Below, in pieces: positions 8,468 to 17,246 of a DNA stretch of 64,000 nucleotides. Every line of letters starts with the position of its first letter. The stretch's first letter is position 1. Origin of the DNA: Phaeobacter gallaeciensis DSM 26640 (GTDB taxonomy: Bacteria; Pseudomonadota; Alphaproteobacteria; Rhodobacterales; Rhodobacteraceae); contig NC_023137.1 of NCBI RefSeq assembly GCF_000511385.1, positions 3,541,001-3,605,000 on the forward strand, written 5' to 3'. A model generated the notes under the pieces. That model was not told the DNA's origin, searched no databases, and worked only from the letters and a program-made list of their open reading frames with translations. A program made the translations under genes and the position numbers.

Positions 8468-10474
8468 TTAACCCTGTGCAATACGCGGGCGGCCGCTGGC
8501 CTCCACCGTCAGGAACGCCTCGACAAACACCTGCCGTGCCTCCACCTCGGCAACACGAATATCGCGGTCCACCTGAATGGAGATATCCTGCGCACCAGCA
8601 GCCTCCGCCGCGGCACGAGCTTCAGCGCGCAATTCGGTTTCCAGACGAATAAGAGCCTCCTCCGAGCCCGCGAAATCCTCCGGGCCGTGCTCCAGATGAA
8701 CCCGATATCGGCCCTCCTCCGGCGCGGTGACGGTGCCACTGCGCCGCATGGTGATGCGGCCCACCACCGCCCCGATGGCATTGGCGACACCGGCATGATC
8801 CGGCAAGATCATCCGGCAGTGAAGGCGGGACCCGACAGCAGGGTAATAGCTGGGCGCGGAGGCGCCAAGGCCCACGACATCCACATTCAGTCCTGCCTTG
8901 ATGGCCACAAGCCCTTGATGTCCGGTCAGCCCGCGCTGCATCAGAACATGGCGCGCAAGCTGATCCGGTGGCGGCCCAAAGGGAGTGCTCTCTTCCGCAA
9001 ATGCAGTCTCTAACAGGGTCATAGAGGTCTGTTCAGTCATCTGATCAACGATCATCTGCGCCAATGTCTCCGCATCCGGTGCCAGACGATCCCCGGATCC
9101 GACCCGGCGGCGGGCAAACAACGTCAGCGCCTTCTCAGCCGCCGCATTATCCCAACTGGACAGACGCCCAAGAACATGGCTGGCATCTGACGGCGTGACC
9201 CCGGCCACCTGCACCAACCCCCGATCCACCAACCGCATCAGCGCGCCCTGCTCGATACGGGTCTGTAGCACGGCACCCAAGGGATGTGTCTGGTCTCCGA
9301 TCCGGTCCAACACCCGGGCCTCCCTGTCGCTGAGACCCAGAGAGTGCTGGCCGGGAATGGCGCGCACAAAGCGACCGTCGTATTCACCGACAGTGGCAGC
9401 GCGCAACTGCGTATCCAGCGCGGCATGCACCACATCCGGCGCCATCGTCGCGACCAGGGACACCGGCAGCACCCGGCGCGGCCCAAGGCTGACGCCGCCG
9501 CTCAGCCCCGCCGCAACCGGATGCACCTGACTGTCGCCACCCAGACCGCTGGTGCGCATCGCCACGGCCTCTACCATGGTGCGGAACCCGCCCACCTGAG
9601 CGCCTGCCGGATCAATCTTGGGTTTCCCATTTTCGATCAACGCGACATCGGTGGTAGTGCCGCCAATATCGCTGACCAGCGCGCTATCGACACCGGTCAA
9701 CCAGCGGGCGCCGACAAGGGACGCCGCCGGGCCGCTGAGGATTGTCTCAATCGGGCGCGCCCGTGCCTGCGCAGAGGACATCAATGCGCCATCGCCGCGC
9801 ACCACCATCATCTGCGCTGTGATCCCAAGATCAGCCAGACGTGTCTCCGCCCGTCCGATCAACCGGTCAATCATCCCGATCAGCCGCGCATTCAGAACCG
9901 CCGTCAATGCGCGTTTTGGCCCGTTCAGCCGTGCGGACAATTGATGCGAACAGGTGACGGGAACGCCGGTTTCTTCGGCAATAATGCGGGCGACCTCCAG
10001 CTCATGGGCGGGGTTGCGGGTGGCAAACTGACCGGCAATGGCAAACCCACTGACCGCGGCCGCCTCCCGTTGCAGGAACGCGCGAAGCGCCCTCGTGTCC
10101 AGTGGTGCTGCCTCACTGCCGGAATGAGTATGCCCCCCAGCCAGAACCAGTGCCGGGTCACCCTTCAGCGCCTCGCGCAAGCCGTGACGGTCCAGATCCG
10201 CCTCACCAAAGCCGATGTAGATCAGCGCGACGCGCCCTCCCTGCCCCTCCACCAGCGCATTGGTGGCCAGCGTTGTGGACAGCGCCGCCAGCGCAATTTC
10301 TCCCGGTGCCACCGCAGCCTCTGCAAGAACTGCGGCAACTGCCTCGCCCACGCCGATGGCCAGATCCTGCCGGGTGGTCAGCGCTTTGGCCTTGGCCAAC
10401 ACATCGCGATCATCGCGGATCAGAACCGCATCTGTATAGGTGCCGCCTGTATCGACCCCAAGCAAGAGCGCCAT
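8468..10474 (-). CDS. Hydantoinase/oxoprolinase A-type protein
   Basis: A 668-residue ATP-dependent ring-opening hydrolase subunit of the HyuA/oxoprolinase family. The ASKHA-type phosphate loop GVDTGGTYTDAVL opens the protein and a second copy, VSDIGGTTTDVALI, lies near residue 274. This matches Hydant_A_N followed by the Hydantoinase_A domain. Known members cleave hydantoins, 5-oxoproline or N-methylhydantoin, usually with a HyuB partner, but no HyuB gene lies beside it here. ATG 10474 has AAGGGAG seven bases upstream. It ends at a strong terminator. The substrate cannot be called from this sequence. Confidence 0.85.
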   Translation of the reverse strand: MALLLGVDTGGTYTDAVLIRDDRDVLAKAKALTTRQDLAIGVGEAVAAVLAEAAVAPGEIALAALSTTLATNALVEGQGGRVALIYIGFGEADLDRHGLREALKGDPALVLAGGHTHSGSEAAPLDTRALRAFLQREAAAVSGFAIAGQFATRNPAHELEVARIIAEETGVPVTCSHQLSARLNGPKRALTAVLNARLIGMIDRLIGRAETRLADLGITAQMMVVRGDGALMSSAQARARPIETILSGPAASLVGARWLTGVDSALVSDIGGTTTDVALIENGKPKIDPAGAQVGGFRTMVEAVAMRTSGLGGDSQVHPVAAGLSGGVSLGPRRVLPVSLVATMAPDVVHAALDTQLRAATVGEYDGRFVRAIPGQHSLGLSDREARVLDRIGDQTHPLGAVLQTRIEQGALMRLVDRGLVQVAGVTPSDASHVLGRLSSWDNAAAEKALTLFARRRVGSGDRLAPDAETLAQMIVDQMTEQTSMTLLETAFAEESTPFGPPPDQLARHVLMQRGLTGHQGLVAIKAGLNVDVVGLGASAPSYYPAVGSRLHCRMILPDHAGVANAIGAVVGRITMRRSGTVTAPEEGRYRVHLEHGPEDFAGSEEALIRLETELRAEARAAAEAAGAQDISIQVDRDIRVAEVEARQVFVEAFLTVEASGRPRIAQG

Positions 10475-10552
10475 GGCCGTTCTCCCTTCACCATCTCTTT
10501 GGTCTTGGTCACCGGTTTAGCGCAGCCCTGCCGCCAATCCATCCTGTTTGCG

Positions 10553-11605
10553 TCACGTCAGTCGCTGAACGGCCCAACGAGCGGCATCTGCCACGGTGGG
10601 ATCAGGATCTTCGGTCAAGGTTTCTGCTGTTGGGCGCAGTTTGGGCAGACCGGAATTCCCGATTGCATAAAGCACGTTGCGCACAAACCGGTCCCGGCCA
10701 ATCCGCTTGATCGGAGAGCCGGAAAACAGCGCGCGGAAGCCCGGATCATCCAGAGCGGCCAGTTCCGCCAGCTTGGGCGCGTTGAATTCCGGGCGCGCCT
10801 CATAGCGGATATCACTGGCAGCCACGGCAAACTTGTTCCAGGGGCAGGCCGCAAGACAATCGTCACAGCCGTAGATCCGGTTGCCCAGTTTGCCGCGCAG
10901 CTCCTCATCGATGGGCCCCTTATGCTCAATCGTCAGATAGGAAATGCAACGCCGCGCATCCAGCTGATAGGGTGCCGGGAAGGCATCGGTCGGACAAGCG
11001 GTCAGGCAGGACCGGCACGAGCCGCAGTGATCAGGTTCAGCAGTATCGGTAGGGAGGTCGAGAGTCGTAAAAACAGAGCCTATGAAGGCCCAATTGCCCC
11101 AGTCCCGGCTCACCAGATTGGTATGTTTCCCTTGCCAGCCAAGACCCGCCGCCTGACCCAGCGGTTTCTCTGGCACCGGCGCGGTATCGACAAAGACCTT
11201 CACCTCGGCAGTATCACCGGCACGCGCTGCCTCTGCAATCAACCAACGCGCCAGCCGCTTGAGGCGCTTTTTCACCAGATCATGGTAATCCTTGTTGCGC
11301 GCATAGACCGAAATCGCCGCTCGATCTGCCTGCCCGACAATATCCATCGGGTCCACATCGGGCGTATAGCTTTCGGCAAGCATAATCACCGAACGTGCCT
11401 CCGGCCAGAGCAGGGCCGGGTCGCCACGCCAATGGCTGCGCTCCTCCATCCAGCCCATCTGGCCATGATACCCAGCATCCAGAAACGCCTGAAGCCGGTC
11501 CGGCACCTCGGGCACATCCGACGGTCGGCAGATCCGGCAGGCCACGAACCCCTCGTCCAGTGCCTGCGCGATCAAGCGGTTTTTTATGTCGGCTGTCTCT
11601 CTCAT
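10553..11605 (-). CDS. queG: Epoxyqueuosine reductase
   Basis: A 350-residue cobalamin-dependent iron-sulfur enzyme for the last step of queuosine synthesis in tRNA. It has two ferredoxin-type clusters: [16 protein letters not shown] near residues 192-207 and [11 protein letters not shown] near 247. The family segments GYHGQMGWM and [11 protein letters not shown] are present, and the C terminus has the HEAT-like tail. ATG 11605 ([11 protein letters not shown]) fits the family start best; ATG 11617 is possible, while the TTG at 11662 would add an unsupported leader. The gene stands alone between the hydantoinase and tdh. Confidence 0.9.
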   Translation of the reverse strand: MRETADIKNRLIAQALDEGFVACRICRPSDVPEVPDRLQAFLDAGYHGQMGWMEERSHWRGDPALLWPEARSVIMLAESYTPDVDPMDIVGQADRAAISVYARNKDYHDLVKKRLKRLARWLIAEAARAGDTAEVKVFVDTAPVPEKPLGQAAGLGWQGKHTNLVSRDWGNWAFIGSVFTTLDLPTDTAEPDHCGSCRSCLTACPTDAFPAPYQLDARRCISYLTIEHKGPIDEELRGKLGNRIYGCDDCLAACPWNKFAVAASDIRYEARPEFNAPKLAELAALDDPGFRALFSGSPIKRIGRDRFVRNVLYAIGNSGLPKLRPTAETLTEDPDPTVADAARWAVQRLT

Positions 11606-11767
11606 CTGGCTAGACATATATACCGTGTTGCGTCGGTCAACATCCGGAAACAGCAGAGCCAAGGGGGCGACCGGCTAGATCACCCCTTATAATGCCCGCT
11701 TGAAGGATCACAGAGCCGAAGCGCTCGCAGCGATGACGCGCAGATTTGAACCCGTTACCCCTGCCTG

Positions 11768-12814
11768 TCAGGGCCAGTGCAGCACGACTTTTCCGCTGCG
11801 GCCGGACTTCATTGCGGTGAAACCTTCCGCGAAATCCTCAACATCAAACCGATGGGTAATGACCCGGCTGACATCCAGCCCGTTCTGCAACATTGCGATC
11901 ATCTTGTACCAGGTCTCGAACATCTCGCGCCCATAGACGCCTTTGATGGTGATCGCCTTGAACACGATGCGACTCCAATCAACGGGAGATTTGCCGGGCG
12001 GAATGCCTAAGAGGGCAATTTTGCCACCCATCACCAGCGCCTCCACCATCTGATCCAGCGCCGCCTGCGACCCGGACATCTCCAGTCCGACGTCAAAACC
12101 CTGCTTCATACCCAAATCTTCCACGACGTCGTTCAGATCGTCCTGTGCCACATTCACCGCGCGCACTGTCGGCACCACGTGCTGCGCTAGCGCCAGCCGG
12201 TCTGGGTTGATGTCGGTGATCACCACATGCCGCGCGCCGGCATGCCGCGCCACCGCAGCCGCCATGATGCCAATCGGACCAGCCCCGGTGATCAGCACGT
12301 CCTCGCCCAGAAGATCAAAGCTGAGCGCAGTGTGGACAGCATTTCCCAATGGATCCAGAATTGCGCCGATCTCATCCGGGATGTCATCCGGCAGCGGCAC
12401 CACATTGAAAGCCGGAAGTTTCAGATACTGCGCAAACGCGCCCTGCTCATTCACCCCGATGCCGCGGGTGCCGGGATCCAGGTGGAACTTGCCTGCCCGG
12501 GACTGGCGCGAATCCGTCTGGATCAGATGCCCCTCGCCTGAACAACGCTGCCCGATGGCCAGGTCCGTGACATTGCGGCCGATCTCGACAATCTCGCCCG
12601 CGAACTCATGGCCGGTGATCATCGGCACCGGCACCGTATGGGCAGCCCAGTCGTCCCAGTTCCAGATATGAATGTCCGTGCCGCAAATGCCGGTGGTTTT
12701 GATCTTGATCAGCACCTCGTCCGGACCGATCTCCGGCACCGGCGCCTGCACCATCCACAGGCCTTCCTGCGGATGGCTCTTCTCCAGCGCCTTCATTGTG
12801 TTGGGCAGGCTCAT
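11768..12814 (-). CDS. tdh: L-threonine 3-dehydrogenase
   Basis: A 348-residue medium-chain dehydrogenase oxidising L-threonine to 2-amino-3-ketobutyrate with NAD. The catalytic zinc site is intact, with Cys44 in [11 protein letters not shown] and His69-Glu70 in TGHEFAGE. The NAD fold has [18 protein letters not shown], and [10 protein letters not shown] is a TDH signature. The lobe that normally holds a four-cysteine structural zinc (about residues 92-115) has no such cysteines and instead reads [16 protein letters not shown]. The gene overlaps kbl by ATGA, so its product is handed to the next pathway enzyme in the same operon. Confidence 0.93.
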   Translation of the reverse strand: MSLPNTMKALEKSHPQEGLWMVQAPVPEIGPDEVLIKIKTTGICGTDIHIWNWDDWAAHTVPVPMITGHEFAGEIVEIGRNVTDLAIGQRCSGEGHLIQTDSRQSRAGKFHLDPGTRGIGVNEQGAFAQYLKLPAFNVVPLPDDIPDEIGAILDPLGNAVHTALSFDLLGEDVLITGAGPIGIMAAAVARHAGARHVVITDINPDRLALAQHVVPTVRAVNVAQDDLNDVVEDLGMKQGFDVGLEMSGSQAALDQMVEALVMGGKIALLGIPPGKSPVDWSRIVFKAITIKGVYGREMFETWYKMIAMLQNGLDVSRVITHRFDVEDFAEGFTAMKSGRSGKVVLHWP

Positions 12815-13998
12815 GACACGATCCCCAACTCCTTGCCGACCTTGCCGAAAGCGGCCAATGCGCGGTCCAGATCGTCCCGCGTCAGTGCTGCATTCATCTG
12901 GGTGCGGATGCGGGCCTGGCCACGTGGCACCACCGGGAAGAAGAAACCGGAGACATAGACACCCTCGTCAAACAGCCGGGAGGCCATGTCCTGTGCCAGC
13001 TGTGCCTCGCCCAGCATCACCGGGATGATCGGATGCTCACCCGGCAAGAGGTCAAAGCCCAGTTTTTCCAACCCCGCACGCCAGTATCGCGCATTCTCGA
13101 ACAGCTGCGCCCGCAGGTCGTTACCTACCTCCACCAGCCGTATCGCCTCCAGCCCGGCGGCTACAATTGATGGCGGCAGCGAATTGGAGAACAAATAGGG
13201 CCGCGCCCGCTGCCGCAGGAGATCGATCACTGGCTGCGGCCCGGCGATATAACCGCCGATGGCCCCCCCAAGTGCTTTGCCCAGTGTTCCGGTGACAATA
13301 TCCACGTCCACCCCGAAATGCTCCGGCGTGCCCGCGCCAGTGGCCCCCATGAAGCCAGTGGCGTGGCAGTCATCCACCATCACGATGGCATTGTATTTAT
13401 CCGCCAGAGCGCGGATCTCAGGCAGTTTTGCCAGATAGCCATCCATCGAGAACACCCCGTCGGTGGCGATCATGATATGCCGCGCCCCATCCTCGCGGGC
13501 CTGCTTCAGCCAGGCCTCAAGATCGTTCATATCGCTGTTCAAGTAACGATAGCGTTTGGCCTTGCACAGGCGGATGCCGTCGATGATCGAAGCATGGTTC
13601 AGGCTGTCGGAGATGATCGCATCCTCCGGCCCCAGCAGCGGCTCAAACAACCCGCCATTGGCGTCGAAACAGGCGGCAAACAGGATCGCGTCATCCTTGC
13701 CCAGGAATTTGGCCAGACGTTGCTCCAGCTCCCGGTGGATATCCTGCGTGCCACAGATAAAGCGGACGGAGGCCATGCCAAAACCCTTGTCATCCATCAC
13801 GCCACGCGCGGCAGCGATCAGATCGGGATGATCTGCCAAGCCAAGGTAATTGTTGGCGCAAAGGTTGATGACTTCAGCATCCCCAACCCTGATCTCGCCC
13901 CCCTGAGGGGAGGTGATCATTCGTTCCCGCTTGTAGAGACCATCGGCTTTGATCTCTTCCAGTGTCTTGGAGATGTCGGTCAGAAAATCAGTAGACAT
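12811..13998 (-). CDS. kbl: Glycine C-acetyltransferase (2-amino-3-ketobutyrate CoA ligase)
   Basis: A 395-residue PLP enzyme of the alpha-oxoamine synthase family. It cleaves 2-amino-3-ketobutyrate with CoA to glycine and acetyl-CoA, completing threonine degradation with Tdh. The PLP lysine is Lys241 in [21 protein letters not shown] carries the PLP-contacting aspartate and histidine. AAGGAG lies seven bases before ATG 13998. Two 14-base inverted repeats of the form CGGA-N6-TCCG lie upstream (14039-14052 and 14074-14087), below the XRE-cupin regulator gene. Confidence 0.95.
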   Translation of the reverse strand: MSTDFLTDISKTLEEIKADGLYKRERMITSPQGGEIRVGDAEVINLCANNYLGLADHPDLIAAARGVMDDKGFGMASVRFICGTQDIHRELEQRLAKFLGKDDAILFAACFDANGGLFEPLLGPEDAIISDSLNHASIIDGIRLCKAKRYRYLNSDMNDLEAWLKQAREDGARHIMIATDGVFSMDGYLAKLPEIRALADKYNAIVMVDDCHATGFMGATGAGTPEHFGVDVDIVTGTLGKALGGAIGGYIAGPQPVIDLLRQRARPYLFSNSLPPSIVAAGLEAIRLVEVGNDLRAQLFENARYWRAGLEKLGFDLLPGEHPIIPVMLGEAQLAQDMASRLFDEGVYVSGFFFPVVPRGQARIRTQMNAALTRDDLDRALAAFGKVGKELGIVS

Positions 13999-14038
13999 GC
14001 GGGAACTCCTTCTCTTTCGAGTCGGAGTTCTATCATAA

Positions 14039-14093
14039 CGGATTAATTTCCGAAATAGGAGATTTCAGGATAGCGGATGTATATCCGTCAAAA
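14039..14093 (-). promoter_or_regulatory. Candidate operator pair upstream of kbl-tdh
   Basis: Two similar inverted repeats, CGGATTAATTTCCG (14039-14052) and CGGATGTATATCCG (14074-14087), lie 35 bases centre to centre, which is between three and four turns of the helix. The second runs into TCCGTCAAAA, which shares TCCGTCA with the repeats at the regulator start and the thiolase promoter. The adjacent XRE-cupin protein is the natural candidate to bind here. This is inferred from sequence symmetry only. Confidence 0.5.
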
Positions 14094-14119
14094 TGGACAT
14101 CCCCCGCGATAAACTTGCG

Positions 14120-14686
14120 TCATGCATTTTTCACGATCAGGAAAACGCGGGCCGCACCACCCAATGCTGCAATAGAATGGGTCACATCCGCGGCGTATCG
14201 TGCGGTGTCCCCTGCATGCAGCCGATCAGTCGCGCTGCCAGAGGTGAGCGCCACGGCCCCTTCCAGCACGGTTACATGTTCAACCGTCCCCCGCCCGTGC
14301 GGTTGGCTGTTCAGGGCGCCGCCATCCTTGAGCCGGATATCGTAGACCTCGTGCCCACCGGCGTCTTCCGGCGGGGACAGAATGCGGATCAGGCAGCCCT
14401 CGCCCATATTCTCAATCGACGGGACATCACCATCGCGCAGGATTTCGATACTGTCCTGCGCCTCATTGCTGTCGAGGAGCCCAGCAAAATCTACCTGAAG
14501 CGCGCGCGTCAAATTCCACAGAGTCGCAATAGTAGGCGAGCTTTCACCGCGTTCAATCTGGCTCACCATGGAGCGGCTCACCCCAGAGAGATTGGCCACC
14601 GCCTCAAGGCTGAGACCCTGGGCACGACGCGCCTCTTTCAGGCGGGCAGGCAACAAAGTCAGGATATCGTCTACATGTTCCGTCAT
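14120..14686 (-). CDS. XRE-family regulator with cupin sensor domain
   Basis: A 188-residue regulator with an N-terminal lambda-repressor-like HTH (about residues 12-68; QGLSLEAVANLSGVSRSMVS and QIERGESSPTIATLW) and a C-terminal cupin barrel (about 110-180; EHVTVLEGAVAL and HAGDTARYAADVTHSI). Such proteins usually bind a small metabolite in the cupin pocket and regulate neighbouring catabolic genes. It lies directly upstream of kbl-tdh on the same strand and is divergent from a thiolase, so threonine or 2-amino-3-ketobutyrate metabolism is the likely target. A perfect 16-base palindrome overlaps its own start codon, suggesting autoregulation. The start has no strong Shine-Dalgarno sequence. 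Confidence 0.87.
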   Translation of the reverse strand: MTEHVDDILTLLPARLKEARRAQGLSLEAVANLSGVSRSMVSQIERGESSPTIATLWNLTRALQVDFAGLLDSNEAQDSIEILRDGDVPSIENMGEGCLIRILSPPEDAGGHEVYDIRLKDGGALNSQPHGRGTVEHVTVLEGAVALTSGSATDRLHAGDTARYAADVTHSIAALGGAARVFLIVKNA

Positions 14687-14693
14687 GACGGAA
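14678..14693. promoter_or_regulatory. Perfect 16-base palindrome over the XRE-cupin start codon
   Basis: TTCCGTCATGACGGAA is a perfect inverted repeat spanning the ATG (14686-14684) of the regulator. As DNA it could be the autoregulatory operator. It shares the TCCGTCA half-site with the element at 14741-14757 and with 14084-14090. Confidence 0.55.
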
Positions 14694-14712
14694 TCACTGC
14701 GCCTTTACGACC

Positions 14713-14757
14713 TGTTTGTCAAACAGACGCCATGAGAGGTCCGTCATGTTTTGACGG
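14713..14757 (+). promoter_or_regulatory. Inverted repeats in the thiolase/regulator intergenic region
   Basis: TGTTTGTCAAACA (14713-14725) has perfect 6-base arms about one central base. CCGTCATGTTTTGACGG (14741-14757) has perfect 6-base arms around a 5-base centre and repeats the TCCGTCA/TGACGG half-site found over the regulator start. Both precede the thiolase gene and would suit control of a divergent promoter. Confidence 0.5.
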
Positions 14758-14822
14758 CACGTTCTACAGGACAGGCCATGCCGCATCTGCATACTCTGCG
14801 CCAAACCTATGAGGAGAGAGAA

Positions 14823-15998
14823 ATGACCGATATCGTGATCCTGGATGGCGCCCGCACCGCCATCGGCACCTTTGGCGGGTCGCTTGCCGGCACCACGCCG
14901 ATTGATCTAGCGACCGTGGCCTCCAAGGCCGCCATGGAGCGCTCAGGCGTTGCGCCGGAACAGATCGGCAATGTGGTTTTTGGCCATGTGATCAACACTG
15001 AACCCCGCGATATGTACCTGAGCCGCGTGGCGGCGATGCAGGCCGGTATCCCAAACGGCACGCCAGCGATGAACGTCAACCGGCTTTGTGGGTCTGGCGC
15101 GCAGGCGATTGTCTCCGGCATCCAATCACTGATGCTGGGCGATGCGGAATTTGCCCTCACCGGTGGGGCCGAAAACATGTCGCGCAGCCCCTTCATCGTG
15201 CCAAGCGCGCGCTGGGGACAGAAAATGGGCGATGCGCGAGCACTCGACATGATGCTTGGTGCACTGAACTGCCCGTTTGGAACCGGCCACATGGGGGTGA
15301 CGGCGGAAAACGTTGCGGATGAACATGATATCACCCGTGAGCAGATGGATGAATTTGCCCTCGCCAGCCAGACCCGTGCAGCCGCGGCGATCGAGGCCGG
15401 ATATTTCGCCAGCCAGATCACCCCGGTTGACGTGAAGGTCAAGCGGGACATGGTCCCGTTTGAGGTGGACGAACACCCCAAGACCAGCACGTTGGAGACA
15501 TTGGGCGGGCTGAAAGCCGTGTTCAAGAAAGACGGCCGCGTCACGGCCGGCAATGCCAGCGGTATCAATGATGGCGCAGCTGCCATCGTCATGGCCACCG
15601 CCGACGCAGCGCAGAAGGCGGGGCTGAAGCCCAAAGCGCGTATTTTGGGCTACGCGCATGCCGGTGTCCGCCCCGAGGTCATGGGCATTGGCCCGGTTCC
15701 CGCAGTGCAGAACCTGCTGAAGAAAACCGGATTGTCCGCCTCTGATTTCGATGTGATCGAATCAAACGAAGCCTTTGCGGCGCAGGCGCTTGCCGTGAAC
15801 AAGGAACTGGGGCTGGATCCTGCGAAGGTGAACCCGAACGGCGGTGCCATCGCGCTCGGCCATCCTGTCGGTGCGACCGGTGCGATCATCACGCTGAAAG
15901 CGCTCTATGAACTTGAACGCACTGGCGGCTCCAAAGGCTTGATCACCATGTGCATCGGTGGCGGTCAGGGCATTGCCCTGGCAATCGAACGTCTCTGA
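14823..15998 (+). CDS. Acetyl-CoA C-acetyltransferase (thiolase)
   Basis: A 391-residue thiolase that joins or splits acyl-CoA units in the cytoplasm. The nucleophilic Cys89 is in NRLCGSGAQA, His347 in ALGHPVGATG, and the acid/base Cys377 in CIGGGQG. NEAFAAQ is also intact. ATG 14823 follows GAGGAGAG and gives the standard TDIVILDGARTAIG opening. The gene is divergent from the XRE-cupin regulator of the threonine locus. A thiolase there could use the acetyl-CoA released by Kbl. Whether its main substrate is acetoacetyl-CoA or a longer 3-ketoacyl-CoA is not visible. Confidence 0.93.
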   Translation: MTDIVILDGARTAIGTFGGSLAGTTPIDLATVASKAAMERSGVAPEQIGNVVFGHVINTEPRDMYLSRVAAMQAGIPNGTPAMNVNRLCGSGAQAIVSGIQSLMLGDAEFALTGGAENMSRSPFIVPSARWGQKMGDARALDMMLGALNCPFGTGHMGVTAENVADEHDITREQMDEFALASQTRAAAAIEAGYFASQITPVDVKVKRDMVPFEVDEHPKTSTLETLGGLKAVFKKDGRVTAGNASGINDGAAAIVMATADAAQKAGLKPKARILGYAHAGVRPEVMGIGPVPAVQNLLKKTGLSASDFDVIESNEAFAAQALAVNKELGLDPAKVNPNGGAIALGHPVGATGAIITLKALYELERTGGSKGLITMCIGGGQGIALAIERL

Positions 15999-16017
15999 TC
16001 TCAGCCCCCGAAACGCA

Positions 16018-16047
16018 AAAGGCCCCGGTTTTCACCGGGGCCTTTTT
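16018..16047. terminator. Bidirectional terminator between thiolase and permease genes
   Basis: GGCCCCGGT, a four-base loop and ACCGGGGCC form a perfect 9-base stem flanked by AAAA on the left and TTTTT on the right. It serves both convergent genes. Confidence 0.92.
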
Positions 16048-16065
16048 CATTGGGTGACATATGTC

Positions 16066-17241
16066 TTAGCTCGGACTCATTCCGCGCAAGCGTTCGGAAC
16101 GACGGCGCAGCATCTCGACCACTGTGAGCAGACAGATCGAGACCACAACAAGAATGGTCGCCACCGCCAGAATGGTGGGAGAAATCTGTTCGCGCAGACC
16201 GATAAACATCTGCCAGGGCAGCGTCTTCTGTCCAGCCGAGCCGACAAAGAGCACGACAACAACCTCATCAAACGAGGTGATGAAGGCAAACAGGCCGCCG
16301 GAAATCACACCGGGCAGGATCAGGGGCATCTGCACGCGGAAAAAGGTGGTCACAGGACCAGCCCCCATATTTGCCGCAGCCCGTGTGAGCGAGCGATCAA
16401 AACCGACCAGCGTTGCAGTCACGGTGATGATCACAAAGGGAATCCCCAATGCCGCATGGGCCAGAACCACACCAAAATATGTCCCCTGCAGGCCAATCCG
16501 GCTGTAGAAGAAATACATACCCGCAGCCGAAATAATCAGCGGCACGATCATGGGCGAGATCAGGATCGCCATGATGGCACGGCGGAACGGCACATGCGGT
16601 TGGCTGAGGCCAATCGCGGCGAGCGTACCAAAGCCAACCGACAGGATGGTCGCCATCGGTGCGATCTTGATGGAGTTCCACATCGCCTGCTGCCAATCCG
16701 CATTGGTGAAGAAATCGCGGTAGTGTTTCAGCGAATACCCTTCAGGGTCAAAGCGGATCATTTCTGGCGTAAAGGTGAAGAAGTCCTGCGCGTTGAACGA
16801 CAGCGGCATCACCACCAGAATCGGCGTGATCAAGAAGATGAAGATCGCCCCACAAATCACCCGGAACGTATAGTGCCACAGCACCTGCCCCGGAGTGAGA
16901 TATGGCGCCAAGTGCACGCGGTAGCGCGATGTCGAGAGCCAGAAAATGAACCAGCCGACAAAAGCGCCGAACAGGAGCCCCATCACGGCGGCCGGCAGAC
17001 CGCCCATCACGAAGCCCGCAACAGCGAAGGCTGCAATCAGGATCCAGCGGATCGGCCGCTCCTGATCGCGCATCCCGGCGAGGGCAAATCCAAGCCCACC
17101 GACAAGGGCTGCGCCAATCAGAACCCCGAGAAGCCCGGAGCCTTGGGCGGTCCCCACAAAGAGGCCGAAGAAGGCCCCGGCAGCAGCCGCAACAAGCGCG
17201 ACAAAACCGGGAGTTTGGTTTTCAACAGGTGTCAAAGCCAT
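16066..17241 (-). CDS. PotC-like ABC transporter permease with extra N-terminal membrane region
   Basis: A 391-residue inner-membrane permease of the spermidine/putrescine type. The binding-protein-dependent permease domain occupies about residues 150-375 (six helices), with the ATPase-docking EAA-like loop at RAAANMGAGPVTTFFRVQMP. Residues 1-115 form about four additional hydrophobic segments rich in Gly and Ala (AAAAGAFFGLFVG, LLGVLIGAALVGGLGFALAG and others), which PotC proteins of about 260 residues lack. It is the last gene of the four-gene importer operon, five bases after the partner permease. The substrate is probably a polyamine or related cation, judged by family only. Confidence 0.85.
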   Translation of the reverse strand: MALTPVENQTPGFVALVAAAAGAFFGLFVGTAQGSGLLGVLIGAALVGGLGFALAGMRDQERPIRWILIAAFAVAGFVMGGLPAAVMGLLFGAFVGWFIFWLSTSRYRVHLAPYLTPGQVLWHYTFRVICGAIFIFLITPILVVMPLSFNAQDFFTFTPEMIRFDPEGYSLKHYRDFFTNADWQQAMWNSIKIAPMATILSVGFGTLAAIGLSQPHVPFRRAIMAILISPMIVPLIISAAGMYFFYSRIGLQGTYFGVVLAHAALGIPFVIITVTATLVGFDRSLTRAAANMGAGPVTTFFRVQMPLILPGVISGGLFAFITSFDEVVVVLFVGSAGQKTLPWQMFIGLREQISPTILAVATILVVVSICLLTVVEMLRRRSERLRGMSPS

Positions 17242-17246
17242 GTGTC

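Noticed and set aside
9284..11692. An 802-codon open frame on the plus strand antisense to the hydantoinase and queG genes
   Set aside because: It spans two unrelated genes on the other strand, has no recognisable domain and is rich in Arg, Gln, His and Cys, as expected for an antisense frame in GC-rich DNA.
11606..11767. A tRNA or small RNA between queG and tdh
   Set aside because: No cloverleaf, no GTTCRA-type loop and no CCA end could be found in the 162 bases; only weak AT-rich promoter-like sequence is seen.
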